Source of the DNA: Nodosilinea nodulosa PCC 7104
Lineage (GTDB): Bacteria > Cyanobacteriota > Cyanobacteriia > Phormidesmidales > Phormidesmidaceae
DNA: 64,000 nt
Reading direction: 5' to 3'
Assembly (NCBI RefSeq): GCF_000309385.1
Contig: NZ_JH976537.1
Span: 1,824,214 to 1,888,213 of the forward strand
Each line of letters starts with the position of its first letter. Positions within the stretch are counted from its first letter, which is position 1. This document shows, piece by piece, positions 37,549 through 46,383 of this stretch. Below the pieces are notes generated by a model, which saw only the letters and a list, made by a program, of their open reading frames with translations, was not told the origin of the DNA and did not search any database. Both the position numbers and the translations under genes were made by a program.

Positions 37549-38886
37549 CTAGAGCAAAAACCGGACCCCGACGTAGACGCTGATCACCACCAGCTGGAGC
37601 GCCATCAGCGGCAGCCCGTAGTTCAAAAACAGCCGAAAGGAAATCGGTTTGCCGTGCTGCTCGGCGATGCCCGCCGCCACAATATTCGACGATGCCCCCA
37701 TCAGGGTGCCGTTGCCGCCCAGGGTAGCGCCAAACATCATGGCCGCAAACAGAGGCAAAATTTCCGGTGGCACCTGGCCCGCAAAGTCGGGGGACAGCAG
37801 CTCCGGCCCCACCAGGTTCACATTCACCAGATATTCCTTTAGCAGGGGCACCATGGCCACCACCAGGGGAATGTTGGGAATCAGGCTGGAGAGAATGCCG
37901 GTCACAAACAGCAGCAGCATCGATCCCAGGGCAATATTTTGGCCGATGACCACCCCGAGCAGCCCCGCGGTCTGGCTAATCACCCCGGTTTCTTGCAGCC
38001 CACCAATCAGGACAAACACGCTCATAAAAAAGACCAGAGTGCTCCAGTCCACGTCGCGCAGAATGTTTTGCACCGTGTCGATGCCGCTGTGGTGGGTGAG
38101 CAGCAGGCAGAGGGCCGCCCCGAGCAGGGCGATCGCCGCCGGGGAGATGGGCACTGGCAGGCTGTCACCGACCACAAATAACCCCAGCACCAGCACCACA
38201 ATTACGCCGCCCAGGGCCAGCATGCGCGGATGGTTGACCTGGGGGCGGGGCAGATGGGCCAGATCGTCGAGTTTCTTGTGCCAGGTGTTGGGAAAGAGAA
38301 TGGGCAGCATGACGACAATGGTGGCGATCGCGATCGCGCCCCCCAGGCTCAGCTTCAGCAGGTAGTCTAAAAAGCTCATGTTGATCGAGCTGCCAACAAT
38401 AAAGGTGGCCGGGTCGCCCACCAGGGTCAGCAGCCCCGCACTGTTGGCCACAAACACCATCAAGATCAGCAGCGGCACAAAGTTGATATTGAGTTCTGCA
38501 GCCATGGGCGGAATCAGCGGGGCCAGCAGCATAACCGTCGTGGCGTTGGGCAGCATGGCGCAGATCGGAGTCGTAATCGCCACAATGCCCAGCAGCAGAC
38601 GCTTGCCCTCACCCCGAGCCATAATCACCATCTGGGTGGCCAGATATTCAAAAATCTTGGTGGGCTCAAAGGCCCGCACCATCACCATCACCCCAAAAAA
38701 GAGGGACAGAGTGGCATAGCTTTTGCCGATGTAGCCAATGGCTTGATCGAGGGTCAGCACATGCAGAAAAATCAGCAGCATGGCGCCCAAAAAGGCCGCA
38801 ATCATCAAATGCAGACGCTCGGTAGCGATCAGGGCCAAAACCCCTAAAAAGACCACCGACGCGGTGATCCCAGACCAGGTTTCCAT
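37549..38886 (-). CDS. ArsB/NhaD-superfamily (SLC13-like) ion or anion permease
   Basis: 445 residues with about 11-12 membrane spans. The ion-transporter superfamily signature is seen in ICAMLPNATTVMLLAPLIPP, FVANSAGLLTLVGDPATFIV (the conserved Asn/Asp-Pro loop), and the pseudo-symmetric second half GATLGGNGTLMGASSNIVAA. Substrate cannot be decided: arsenite, Na+/H+ antiport and carboxylate transporters share this fold. It has an AGGAGACAGGCG ribosome-binding site. Control by a c-di-AMP riboswitch (39145-38989) with a terminator (38946-38917) suggests an osmotic or ion-homeostasis role rather than arsenic resistance. Confidence 0.9.
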   Translation of the reverse strand: METWSGITASVVFLGVLALIATERLHLMIAAFLGAMLLIFLHVLTLDQAIGYIGKSYATLSLFFGVMVMVRAFEPTKIFEYLATQMVIMARGEGKRLLLGIVAITTPICAMLPNATTVMLLAPLIPPMAAELNINFVPLLILMVFVANSAGLLTLVGDPATFIVGSSINMSFLDYLLKLSLGGAIAIATIVVMLPILFPNTWHKKLDDLAHLPRPQVNHPRMLALGGVIVVLVLGLFVVGDSLPVPISPAAIALLGAALCLLLTHHSGIDTVQNILRDVDWSTLVFFMSVFVLIGGLQETGVISQTAGLLGVVIGQNIALGSMLLLFVTGILSSLIPNIPLVVAMVPLLKEYLVNVNLVGPELLSPDFAGQVPPEILPLFAAMMFGATLGGNGTLMGASSNIVAAGIAEQHGKPISFRLFLNYGLPLMALQLVVISVYVGVRFLL

Positions 38887-38916
38887 CGCCTGTCTCCTTA
38901 AATGATGGTGCTATAC

Positions 38917-38946
38917 AAAAACCCGACGACGAGGGGACCTCATCGC
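38917..38946 (-). terminator. Terminator of the riboswitch expression platform
   Basis: On the minus strand CGATGAGG (38945-38938) pairs with CCTCGTCG (38934-38927), three-base loop, followed by TCGGGTTTTTG. One pair is G-U. It sits between the ydaO aptamer and the permease start codon, 30 bases before the ATG. Confidence 0.7.
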
Positions 38947-38988
38947 AGGGGTGACAAACGTAGGAGAACTACGGATAGCGCTAGAAAA

Positions 38989-39145
38989 AGCTTCCAGTAC
39001 GTTCTCTCCCAAGGCCGACGGAGTTAGCTGACGGGCGAGGGGTGAGAGATCCCCTTCTCTGGCGATGCGTTTCGCCCTGAGATAAGCCCCAAAAGGTGGT
39101 TCCTCCGTTTCAGTCCGCTCTTGACGGAAGCTGAATTAGGCAAGC
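38989..39145 (-). ncRNA. c-di-AMP riboswitch (ydaO/yuaA type)
   Basis: The minus strand carries the diagnostic ydaO blocks in order: GAAACGGAGGAACCA, then TTTTGGGGCTTATCTCAGG, a variable hairpin (AGAGAAGGGGATCTCT), and GCCCGTCAGCTAACTCCGTC. A flanking pair AGCTTCC (39132-39126) and GGAAGCT (38995-38989) could close the domain. The ydaO class binds c-di-AMP and usually turns expression off on binding. A terminator lies downstream. The core aptamer is about 39011-39132. The part of the 38887-39422 gap beyond 39146 shows nothing further. Confidence 0.92.
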
Positions 39146-39422
39146 GTAACTATTTGATTAAACGGAAATTTAGCATATCCGCACAGGATCAACAATCGTT
39201 GTCCGGTAAAAGCGGGGCCAATCCCTAGGTTTTATAGACATCGCCAGATCGGTTAGGCCATTCTTCCTCACCGCTTCGGCGCGTTGGCCGTGCCATCTCC
39301 GTTGTCGCCAGTAGCCGTGACCAATGTCCCAAGCCCGTTGCCACTGCAAGATACCGATTTCGCGGCGGGGGTTGGGAATGAGATGCGGCCTTGACAAATC
39401 AGCGGAGCTTTTGCCTTCCTGG

Positions 39423-41087
39423 TCAATCGGTAAACTCGCGGCTAGCCGCTACCGACCAAGAACCAGGCAGCAGGGCGGTCAGGATCAGACCCTGGGCCAG
39501 GGGCATTTGCCCGTAGGTAAACCCCTGCGGTACCTGCTCCACCCAGAGCTGGAGCTGCTCTAAGGCGTAGGGGCTGCCGTAGACCACCACCCCGCGCAGC
39601 AAATCGGCCTGGCGCAGAGCTTCCAGCCAGCTGGCGGCCAGACGCATGAGGTCGGCTGACCCGCGAAAGGGGTTGCCCCGCACAAAGAGCTGCACCAGGC
39701 TGGGGCGCAGGTGATGCGCTAGGGGCTGCTGATCGCAGCCCCGGGTGTCCAGCAGCTTGAGTCGGTAGTGGTGACGGTGGGGAAAGGTCAGGGCTGCCGC
39801 TGAGCGCTGCAAAAAACCGCAGTCTACGGCATCGTCAACGATCACGATGTTGTCGCCGGGGGCCGCAGTGGTGCAGGGGGCGATCTGGCCCTGGACGGTC
39901 ATCGAGGCGGTGAGAATATCGGCGGCCAGCTGGCGGGTGGCGGGCTGAGCCAAAGCCCCCAGCTGCACCGGGGGCGGCGGCAGATGCTCCCAGGCGTGGC
40001 CCGCCCCGTCGGGCAGCAGGGCCGGGGCGGCCTTTTGCTTGGCCCGCCAGAGGCGCTCGACGCTGGCCAAAATTCGCTCTGGGGCCAGGCGGCCCCGGTG
40101 GACGGCCTCTACCACGGCGCCGATCGCCCCCTCCGGGTCACCGGGCATGAGCAGCACATCGGCCCCGGCTTCCACCGCCAGCACCGCCGCCTCGTAGGGA
40201 CCGTAGGCGGTGTCGATCGCCCCCATCACCAGGGCGTCAGTAACAATTAGCCCGTCAAACCCCATCTGCTGGCGCAGCAGCCCCGTCAGGGTAGGTCCAG
40301 ACAGGGTGGCGGGATGCCGCTCATCCAGGGCGGGAATGCGCAGGTGGGCAGTCATCACCGCGTCTGTCCCGGCGGCGATCGCGGCTCTAAAGGGCACTAG
40401 CTCAACGGCGTCCAGGCGATCGCGATCGTGGCTCAGCATTGGCAGCGCCAGGTGCGAATCCACCGCCGTATCGCCGTGGCCGGGAAAATGCTTGGCGGCG
40501 GTGAGCACCGGCTGGGTCTGGGCACCGCGCAGAAAGGCCTGGGTCAGGGCGCAGACCCGCTCTGCGCGATCGCCAAAGGCCCGCACGTTGATCACCGGAT
40601 TTTGCGGATTGTTGTTGATATCGACCACGGGGGCCAGCACCCAGTTCAGGCCGATGGCCAGGGCTTCGGCCGCCGTGGCGGCCCCAAAGGCTGCGGCGTA
40701 GCCCAGGGCGGTAGGGAGGTCGCGATCGGCCACCGCCGCCAGCGCCATCGGCGGCGGAAACCAGGTCGCCCCGCTGAACCGCTGACCCACCCCCTCTTCC
40801 ACATCGGCGGCAATTAGCAGCGGAATGCGGGCCTGGGTCTGGAGCGCCTGGGTCTTGAGGCCCACCTCAGCGGCGCTGCCCCCCAGCAAAATTACGCCGC
40901 CGACCCCAAGCTCCTCAACGTAGCGGGTCAGGGTGGCCTGGTCTGCTTCCCAGGCCGGATAGCGAATTTCGTGGTCGAACAGGTGGCCCGAGGCGCGTAC
41001 CACCACCATCTGGGCCACCTGCTCCGCCAGGGAAAGGCTTTCGGGAGCGGGCAGCCGGGCTGTGGCGATCGCCTTAGTGTGGCTCAC
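39423..41087 (-). CDS. Glycoside hydrolase family 3, NagZ-like beta-N-acetylhexosaminidase
   Basis: 554 residues. GH3 domain about residues 15-345: [39 protein letters not shown], the NagZ-type catalytic dyad motif [20 protein letters not shown], and the nucleophile Asp in [16 protein letters not shown]. The C-terminal ~200 residues go beyond the compact NagZ core and resemble the C-terminal domain of two-domain GH3 enzymes. No signal peptide, so cytoplasmic muropeptide recycling is inferred. The start overlaps the rbfA stop by four bases. Confidence 0.9.
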   Translation of the reverse strand: MSHTKAIATARLPAPESLSLAEQVAQMVVVRASGHLFDHEIRYPAWEADQATLTRYVEELGVGGVILLGGSAAEVGLKTQALQTQARIPLLIAADVEEGVGQRFSGATWFPPPMALAAVADRDLPTALGYAAAFGAATAAEALAIGLNWVLAPVVDINNNPQNPVINVRAFGDRAERVCALTQAFLRGAQTQPVLTAAKHFPGHGDTAVDSHLALPMLSHDRDRLDAVELVPFRAAIAAGTDAVMTAHLRIPALDERHPATLSGPTLTGLLRQQMGFDGLIVTDALVMGAIDTAYGPYEAAVLAVEAGADVLLMPGDPEGAIGAVVEAVHRGRLAPERILASVERLWRAKQKAAPALLPDGAGHAWEHLPPPPVQLGALAQPATRQLAADILTASMTVQGQIAPCTTAAPGDNIVIVDDAVDCGFLQRSAAALTFPHRHHYRLKLLDTRGCDQQPLAHHLRPSLVQLFVRGNPFRGSADLMRLAASWLEALRQADLLRGVVVYGSPYALEQLQLWVEQVPQGFTYGQMPLAQGLILTALLPGSWSVAASREFTD

Positions 41088-41545
41088 ACCTCATCCTCAA
41101 GCGCCACCGCCTCGGTCTCGGTCGGGCCGCCGCCCTCTAGGTCTGCTTCAGTTTCGGTTTCACCGAACTCGTCGGACAGCCCCTTTTCGGCCCGCTCCTG
41201 GCTGAGCTGGTTGATCAGCGACAGCACCCGCGTGCCCCGCTCCATGCCCAGATCTTCCCGAAAAATGATTTCGGGGGTGCGCCGCAGCCGCAGCCGCTGG
41301 CCCAGCTCGCTGCGCACAAAGCCCGTGGCCGCCTTCAGGCCTTCCATGGTTTCGGCCCTGGCCTCGTCGGTGCCGTAGATGCTGACAAACACCTTGGCGT
41401 GCTGGAGGTCGCCCGAAACATCCACATCGGTAACGCTGACCATACCGGCCCCCACCCGGTCGTCTTTGATGTCTAACATCACCATTTGGCTGATTTCTCG
41501 CTTGATTAGCGAAGCCACTCGCTCAACGCGGCGATTGTTGGCCAT
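41084..41545 (-). CDS. rbfA: Ribosome-binding factor A
   Basis: Late 30S maturation factor. 153 residues: the KH-type domain occupies about 1-110 ([60 protein letters not shown]) and is followed by an acidic Glu-rich tail typical of cyanobacterial and plastid forms. It overlaps the NagZ-like gene downstream. The DUF751 gene just upstream is the usual cyanobacterial neighbour. Confidence 0.95.
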   Translation of the reverse strand: MANNRRVERVASLIKREISQMVMLDIKDDRVGAGMVSVTDVDVSGDLQHAKVFVSIYGTDEARAETMEGLKAATGFVRSELGQRLRLRRTPEIIFREDLGMERGTRVLSLINQLSQERAEKGLSDEFGETETEADLEGGGPTETEAVALEDEV

Positions 41546-41572
41546 AGGTCTATTCTCCTGAACGTAATGGCA

Positions 41573-41770
41573 TTAACCCAGGCCCAGCATCGCTCGCAGG
41601 GTAAAGGTAAGAAACAGGAACCCGGCCACCACAGCCCCCACCAGCGCGACCGCCGTGGTCGGCCGCTGCACCAGAGGGGTCAAGGGTTGCACAACGCTAT
41701 ACAAAATGCCCAGGGTAAACGAAATGAAGTAGCGGGGATAGCGAGAGACGTTGGTAAAAAACTCTTTCAT
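41573..41770 (-). CDS. DUF751 (Ycf33-like) small membrane protein
   Basis: 65 residues from ATG 41770: MKEFFTNVSRYPRYFISFTL, a hydrophobic helix GILYSVVQPLTPLVQ, then ALVGAVVAGFLFLTFTLRAM. The family is found in cyanobacteria and as plastid Ycf33, function unknown. It lies 27 bases before rbfA on the same strand, a commonly seen order. The frame is open upstream to 41803, but MKEFF is the family start. Confidence 0.85.
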   Translation of the reverse strand: MKEFFTNVSRYPRYFISFTLGILYSVVQPLTPLVQRPTTAVALVGAVVAGFLFLTFTLRAMLGLG

Positions 41771-42015
41771 GGCGACAGACCGGGGGTAGGGACCAGGGCG
41801 CATGAGGCCCTAACGCGCTGATCCTAGGTTGCATGTGTTTTCCATCCTAACCCACGATAAAACCCTAACCCCCGATTGCCCCCAAGGGAGAAACGCCTGT
41901 CTGGCAAGTCTGGGGAAAGGAGCGCCCAGAAGGCGTTCCCGCTGGGCTGAGCTTTGCTATAGTTGGGGCATTCTTCAAAGAGTACATTTGATCTTAGATA
42001 GTTTGGGGCAGTTTT

Positions 42016-42855
42016 GTGACAGCGGCACTCTCGGTTTCCACCTCGCTCTACCCCCGGCCCTTTCTCAAGTGGGCGGGGGGCAAGGGGCGTTTGCTCAAGC
42101 AGTACGAGCCGTTTTTGCCCTCGACCATTGACACCTACTACGAGCCGTTTCTGGGCGGCGGGGCCATGTTTTTTCACCTGGCGGGGCGGGCCAAACGGGC
42201 GGTACTGGGAGACATCAACCCAGAGCTGGTCAATGTCTACTGCTGCGTGCGCGACCAGGTTGAAACGCTGATTCGCCATCTATGGGATCACCAGCGTCGC
42301 CACAGCGCCGACTATTACTATGTCGTCCGCCAGCGTCAGGCCCTGCGATCGCCCGTCGAGCGCGCCGCCCGGCTCATTTACCTCAACAAAACCTGCTACA
42401 ACGGCCTCTATAGGGAAAACGCCCAGGGCCATTTCAACGTGCCGGTGGGCAAATACAAAAACCCGGTCATCTGCGATCCATCCCTGCTGCGAGCGGCCTC
42501 GGCGGCGCTGCAAATCGCCGAGATCCAGACCTTTCCCTTTGAAAGGCTGAAGTCGCGATCGCTGGCCCCCCGCGACTTTGTCTATTTTGACCCGCCCTAC
42601 CACCCAATTAGCGCCACCAGCAGCTTTACGGGCTACAGCCGCTACGGCTTTACCAAGGCCGACCAGGAGCGCCTGGCGGCGGTGTTTCGCGCCCTGGCCA
42701 CCGAGGGGCGGCGGGTGGCGCTGTCCAACTCCGACTGCGAGTTCATCCGCGAGCTGTACCAGGGGTTGACGCTGCACCCAATTTTGGCGGCGCGGGCGAT
42801 CAACTCCCGGGCCGGTTGCCGGGGCAAAATCGGCGAACTTTTGATTATCCCCTGA
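42016..42855 (+). CDS. Dam-family DNA adenine methyltransferase
   Basis: N6-adenine methylase, alpha class. 279 residues from GTG 42016. Motifs in Dam order: RPFLKWAGGKGRLLKQYEP (SAM-binding), YYEPFLGGGAMFFHL, YLNKTCYNGLYRENAQGHFN (target recognition region of the GATC-specific group), and the catalytic DFVYFDPPYHPIS. No restriction endonuclease is adjacent, so it is an orphan. GATC specificity is inferred from the Dam-like recognition segment; the HIP1 octamer GCGATCGC contains GATC. Confidence 0.93.
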   Translation: MTAALSVSTSLYPRPFLKWAGGKGRLLKQYEPFLPSTIDTYYEPFLGGGAMFFHLAGRAKRAVLGDINPELVNVYCCVRDQVETLIRHLWDHQRRHSADYYYVVRQRQALRSPVERAARLIYLNKTCYNGLYRENAQGHFNVPVGKYKNPVICDPSLLRAASAALQIAEIQTFPFERLKSRSLAPRDFVYFDPPYHPISATSSFTGYSRYGFTKADQERLAAVFRALATEGRRVALSNSDCEFIRELYQGLTLHPILAARAINSRAGCRGKIGELLIIP

Positions 42856-42900
42856 CCTGACCTGGGGACGGATGCCCTGGGGCTGAGAATCGGGTATGAC

Positions 42901-43668
42901 ATGAATACCAACCCCCGCCACCTAGAGGCTAACGCTGTGACCACGACCCCGCCCCCCCAGCCAGACCCGACTGACCGCGCCCGCCATACCTTTGAGGCGG
43001 TCACCCAGGTAATGCAGGCCGTGGTGGCGGTGCTCGACAACGCCACCGCCACCACGGGCAACGCCGTCTTGTCCAGGTTTCAGCCCTTTTTGGAGCCGAT
43101 CACGGCCACCGTTGGCAGCGTGGTTGGCCCGATCGCCAACCTGCCCTTTATTCAGTACGCCACGGCGCTGCCGGGGATGCGGGTGCTGCTGGCGGCCCTG
43201 GGGCAGGTGAATGTAGAGTCTGTGCGATCGCAGGTGGATGAGCTGCGATCGCAGTACCCCCAGGACGACAAGCGCGCGCTGGCCCAGCGAGTGATGGCCG
43301 AAACCGCCCTCAAGGCCGCTACGGTGGGTCTGGCCACCAACTTTGTGCCCCCGGTGGCCTTTATGCTCACCCTGGTGGATATCGGCGCGATCGCCGCCCT
43401 CCAGGCCAACATGATCTACCGCATCGCCACCATCTACGGCTATTCCCCCACCGACCACGATCGCCGAGGCGAAGTTCTGGCCATCTGGCTGCTGTCGTCC
43501 ACCACGGCCGGTATGGTCAAGTCGGGGCTGAGCATTGCGGAACTCATTCCGGGGCTGGGCGCGGTGCTGGGCGTCGCCACCGATGCGTCGCTGATCTACA
43601 GCGTCGGCTACTTTGCCTGCCGGTATTACGAAACCAAGCGATCGGCCCCCACCGAAATTATGGTGTGA
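42901..43668 (+). CDS. EcsC/DUF697-like membrane-associated protein
   Basis: 255 residues. A disordered, Pro/Thr-rich N-terminus is followed by helices and three glycine-rich hydrophobic segments: NFVPPVAFMLTLVDIGAIAA, SGLSIAELIPGLGAVLGV and DASLIYSVGYFACRYYE. The last two resemble the EcsC or DUF697 pattern (P-G-x-G-A followed by D-A). It is 45 bases downstream of the Dam gene, probably in the same transcript. Its 3' end overlaps the convergent crr6 gene by 11 bases. Function unknown. Confidence 0.7.
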   Translation: MNTNPRHLEANAVTTTPPPQPDPTDRARHTFEAVTQVMQAVVAVLDNATATTGNAVLSRFQPFLEPITATVGSVVGPIANLPFIQYATALPGMRVLLAALGQVNVESVRSQVDELRSQYPQDDKRALAQRVMAETALKAATVGLATNFVPPVAFMLTLVDIGAIAALQANMIYRIATIYGYSPTDHDRRGEVLAIWLLSSTTAGMVKSGLSIAELIPGLGAVLGVATDASLIYSVGYFACRYYETKRSAPTEIMV

Positions 43669-44137
43669 GCAGGTCAAACAGGCCGTCGTCAATTTCGTAA
43701 CCCAACATCTGGGTCATAAACTTGAGCCGGGTGTACTGGGTAATGCCCTGGCTCTGCAACCAGGCAGCAATCACAAAAATCTTGGCCATCATAAAAATTT
43801 CCAGCGCCTCTGGGTTATAGCGAATGCCCTCGGTGGGACTGAACTGGTGGGGCACCAGCATGGCAGCGTAGCGGCCCAGTTCGCCCGCTTCCCAGTCCAG
43901 CACCAGGGGAAGCCAGGGGTAGCAGGTGTCGAGGCGAATAAACCACAGCCGCACCTCCGGCAGTTCTGAGAGTTCCCTGGGGTCGGTGGGGTCGCGGCTA
44001 ATGTCTACCACAAAGCGCAGGCCGATCTCCCCGTGGGGCAGCTTGCCTTCGGCCAGCAGCGGCTCAATCACCGCCTGGGCTGGGGCCAGATCTAGGGTTT
44101 GCAAATGCGACTCGTGCAGGGTAATGGTGTGGGCCAT
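43658..44137 (-). CDS. crr6: CRR6-family NDH-1 assembly factor (DUF1817)
   Basis: 159 residues. CRR6 is required to assemble the hydrophilic arm of the photosynthetic NDH-1 complex in cyanobacteria and chloroplasts. Family blocks: DPTDPRELSELPEVRLWFIR, YPWLPLVLDWEAGELGRYAA and MLVPHQFSPTEGIRYNPEAL. It is cytoplasmic, with no membrane segment. No ndh genes lie in the window. Confidence 0.9.
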   Translation of the reverse strand: MAHTITLHESHLQTLDLAPAQAVIEPLLAEGKLPHGEIGLRFVVDISRDPTDPRELSELPEVRLWFIRLDTCYPWLPLVLDWEAGELGRYAAMLVPHQFSPTEGIRYNPEALEIFMMAKIFVIAAWLQSQGITQYTRLKFMTQMLGYEIDDGLFDLLTP

Positions 44138-44665
44138 GGGGCAATAACGTTCGATAACAGGCGCTATTGCCTATTGTCGCAGAGGGTGGCCTTGGGCTCA
44201 TCGAATTCCTGCTGCCAGACTTTTTGCCTCCCGCCGAGCGGGCGCACCGAGGCCGCTGTATTGCCCAACTCGACATCCGATTTTGGCAACCCCGATTCAG
44301 CCTCAGGCACCTCGCCGGGGCGCAGCCTGCTATGCCCCTACCAACCGGGGTCATGCAGCCAGGATTGTGTTACAAGGCCCCCAGGGCTGGCATGTCATAA
44401 AAATTTGACACCAGGGCGGCAGATCCGATCGGATCGCCAAGGGAGGGGAAATTGCGTCAGTCGTGGAGATGCCATGAACCGCAGGCCCTCAGCCCGTTTG
44501 CGCTGACAATTAGCGGCCCTTAGCTAGGGGCCAAATTTTTGCGCTGTGACGAGCATCACAGGCCAGGTTTGGCAAAATCACGGGATTGCGTTAGAAAATC
44601 TCACACTTCACAAAAACTTGATACAGCTACATTAGAACTTAACCGCTGGTCATCTATCCAGAGAT
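44138..44665. other. Intergenic region upstream of the sigma-like gene
   Basis: A 528-base gap between divergent genes. It holds the dispersed repeat copy at 44272-44374 and otherwise no gene or hairpin that I can support. The last 80 bases before 44666 are AT-richer and may contain the promoter of the sigma-like gene. Confidence 0.45.
44272..44374 (+). repeat. Dispersed intergenic repeat, copy C
   Basis: About 103 bases opening ACATCCGATTTTGGC then AACCCCGATTCA, then ACCTCGCCGGGG, ATGCCCCTACCAACCGGGG, and ending AGGATTGTGTTACAAGG. It follows copy B (37368-37474) block by block with many substitutions. Non-coding. Confidence 0.55.
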
Positions 44666-45949
44666 ATGCCCTCTCACCCCCCGTCAGAAACGCAGGAGTT
44701 CAATCGCGATGTACAGTTTTTGCTCAAACCCAACAACCCCCACGCGCGATCGCTGCTGGCGTTTATTACGCGCACAATTCACCAGTTTGGGCTTCAGGTC
44801 TACATTACCGAAATCGATATTTTTGTCGAAGCCTACCTGCGGGGGGTGAAGTACACCCAGCAAAACCAGGAGCCCATTCGTCAGCCCAAGGCGTGGATGC
44901 GGCGCACCGCCTACAACATCATTCGGGAGTGCAAGCGCGATCGCCTGCGCTACTCGGCGGTCGCCTTTGACGAACTGATGGAGCAGCCGTCTGAGGAGTC
45001 CGCTGGCACCGCCCTGGAGGCGATCGATGACGGCGCCATTGCCAACTCCATCAATGCCGTGATGCAGGCCCTCGATGCCCTTTCGCCGGGCGATCGCAAC
45101 CTGATTCAGTGGAAGGTGGTAGAAGGTCTCACCTGGCAGCAGGTGCAGGCTCGATGCGTAACCGAGGGGGAAGAGCGGGTTTCCCAGGCCACCCTGCGCA
45201 AGCGGGGCCAGCGCGCCCTGGAGCGTCTGCGGCGCGCCTATCACATTTTCAGCGGCGAACCTGGCGCCCCTGAACTGGACGATATTTTATCCGACCATCC
45301 CGACAGCGAGGTGTCTGAGCGCGATCGCGCGATCGCCGCCCCAGCGGTCCCATGGCTGGCCGGGGGCGAAGACAGCCCCTTCAGGGAGCGTCTGTCGTGG
45401 ACCATTACCCTGGAGGGAGATCTCACCAGCACCTCGACCGACAGAGATCTCATCGCCGCCATCGTAGCCGAACTCAAACAGCATTCGGGGGATGGCTCTT
45501 TGATCCCCATCCGGGTTGAGTCGGGCAGCATTGTGATCGAACTCTACGGCACCGCCGAAGGCTACAGCGTTATCGAGGCCCTGATAAATTCCGGCCAGCT
45601 GACCAGCATTCTGGGGCTGCCAGTGAAATCGGTGAACCTGGTCAGCCAACCGCCCCAGGCCCTGCCCCCCGCTGCGGTGCCCCAGGACTGTGGTGAAACC
45701 TCCCCCCCTGGCCCCGGCATCGAGGTGCCCCCCGAACGTGCCGCCCTCTACAACTTGTTGATTAACCTCCCCGCCGCTCAGCTAAGGGCTGTGGTAGTTG
45801 AAGTCAACCTTCCCCGGGGCAACCTACCGCCCTTAGATGCCTCTGCCTGGGAACAGGTGGACTGCCTGTTTGATTGGGCAGAATGCTCTGTCGGCCCAGG
45901 GTTAGCATTTCTCAGAACCTGCGTTGCCAACGTCCTCAATCGCCTGTAG
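44666..45949 (+). CDS. Sigma-70-like (ECF) DNA-binding protein fused to adaptor-like C-terminal domains
   Basis: 427 residues in three parts. Residues about 1-190 look like an ECF sigma factor: a region-2-like segment (YITEIDIFVEAYLRGVKYTQ, QPKAWMRRTAYNIIRECKRD) and a region-4 helix-turn-helix (ALSPGDRNLIQWKVVEGLTW, then SQATLRKRGQRALERLRRAY). Residues about 240-335 form a beta/alpha domain (WTITLEGDLTSTSTDRDLIA, GSIVIELYGTAEGYSVIEAL). The last ~75 residues (LYNLLINLPAAQLRAVVVEV, CLFDWAECSVGPGLAFL) resemble the small helical effector-associated/death-like adaptors often attached to cyanobacterial caspase and NACHT proteins. Partners are unknown; whether it binds RNA polymerase is inference. 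Confidence 0.75.
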   Translation: MPSHPPSETQEFNRDVQFLLKPNNPHARSLLAFITRTIHQFGLQVYITEIDIFVEAYLRGVKYTQQNQEPIRQPKAWMRRTAYNIIRECKRDRLRYSAVAFDELMEQPSEESAGTALEAIDDGAIANSINAVMQALDALSPGDRNLIQWKVVEGLTWQQVQARCVTEGEERVSQATLRKRGQRALERLRRAYHIFSGEPGAPELDDILSDHPDSEVSERDRAIAAPAVPWLAGGEDSPFRERLSWTITLEGDLTSTSTDRDLIAAIVAELKQHSGDGSLIPIRVESGSIVIELYGTAEGYSVIEALINSGQLTSILGLPVKSVNLVSQPPQALPPAAVPQDCGETSPPGPGIEVPPERAALYNLLINLPAAQLRAVVVEVNLPRGNLPPLDASAWEQVDCLFDWAECSVGPGLAFLRTCVANVLNRL

Positions 45950-46383
45950 AGTTTCCTGCCTGCGGCGGGCGGCGGGCTTTGCCCCAGCGGTATAAGACAG
46001 TTCTGCGCCTGGGCGATCGCGCTTCTACCGCCGGACACTATAGCCCTAGTCAATCGGGTTAAGACACTCAAAAGTCTGAGGAACGTTAGAACGTTCTTAA
46101 AAAAACTGTCCTCACCCGACTGGCTACAGCTATAACTCGCCCGCCCACCCAAGGCCCCACCCCCGGCAATGGCCTGGCCTGCTGTTCTAACCCCCCAGTC
46201 GACGGCTCCAATTCTCCAGGTGGGCATACTAAACCAGCTATGGAAGGTAAACTTGACTGAGGCCCTAGGATGGATCCTCCATAGCCCGGATCGCTGATAA
46301 CGTTTGAGTTTGGCCGCAGGGGTGCCCACGGCAAGTAACCGCCGTCTAAACACCGTCTAAACTTGGTGAAACGCTGAACTTTC
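45950..46383. other. Intergenic region before the MBL hydrolase
   Basis: 434 bases between tandem plus-strand genes. It contains the short inverted-repeat element 46039-46134. Elsewhere the only visible character is two near-identical CGTCTAAAC segments about 46345-46365. No gene is supported. Confidence 0.45.
46039..46134. repeat. MITE-like element with TATAGC termini, copy 1
   Basis: 96 bases. The left end (TATAGCCCTAGTCAATCGGG then TTAAGACA) and the reverse complement of the right end (TATAGCTGTAGCCAGTCGGG then TGAGGACA) match at 22 of 28 positions. The terminal TA on both sides suggests a TA target duplication, as in IS630/Tc1-type elements. The interior is AT-rich and non-coding. Copy 2 is at 49477-49579. 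Confidence 0.72.
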
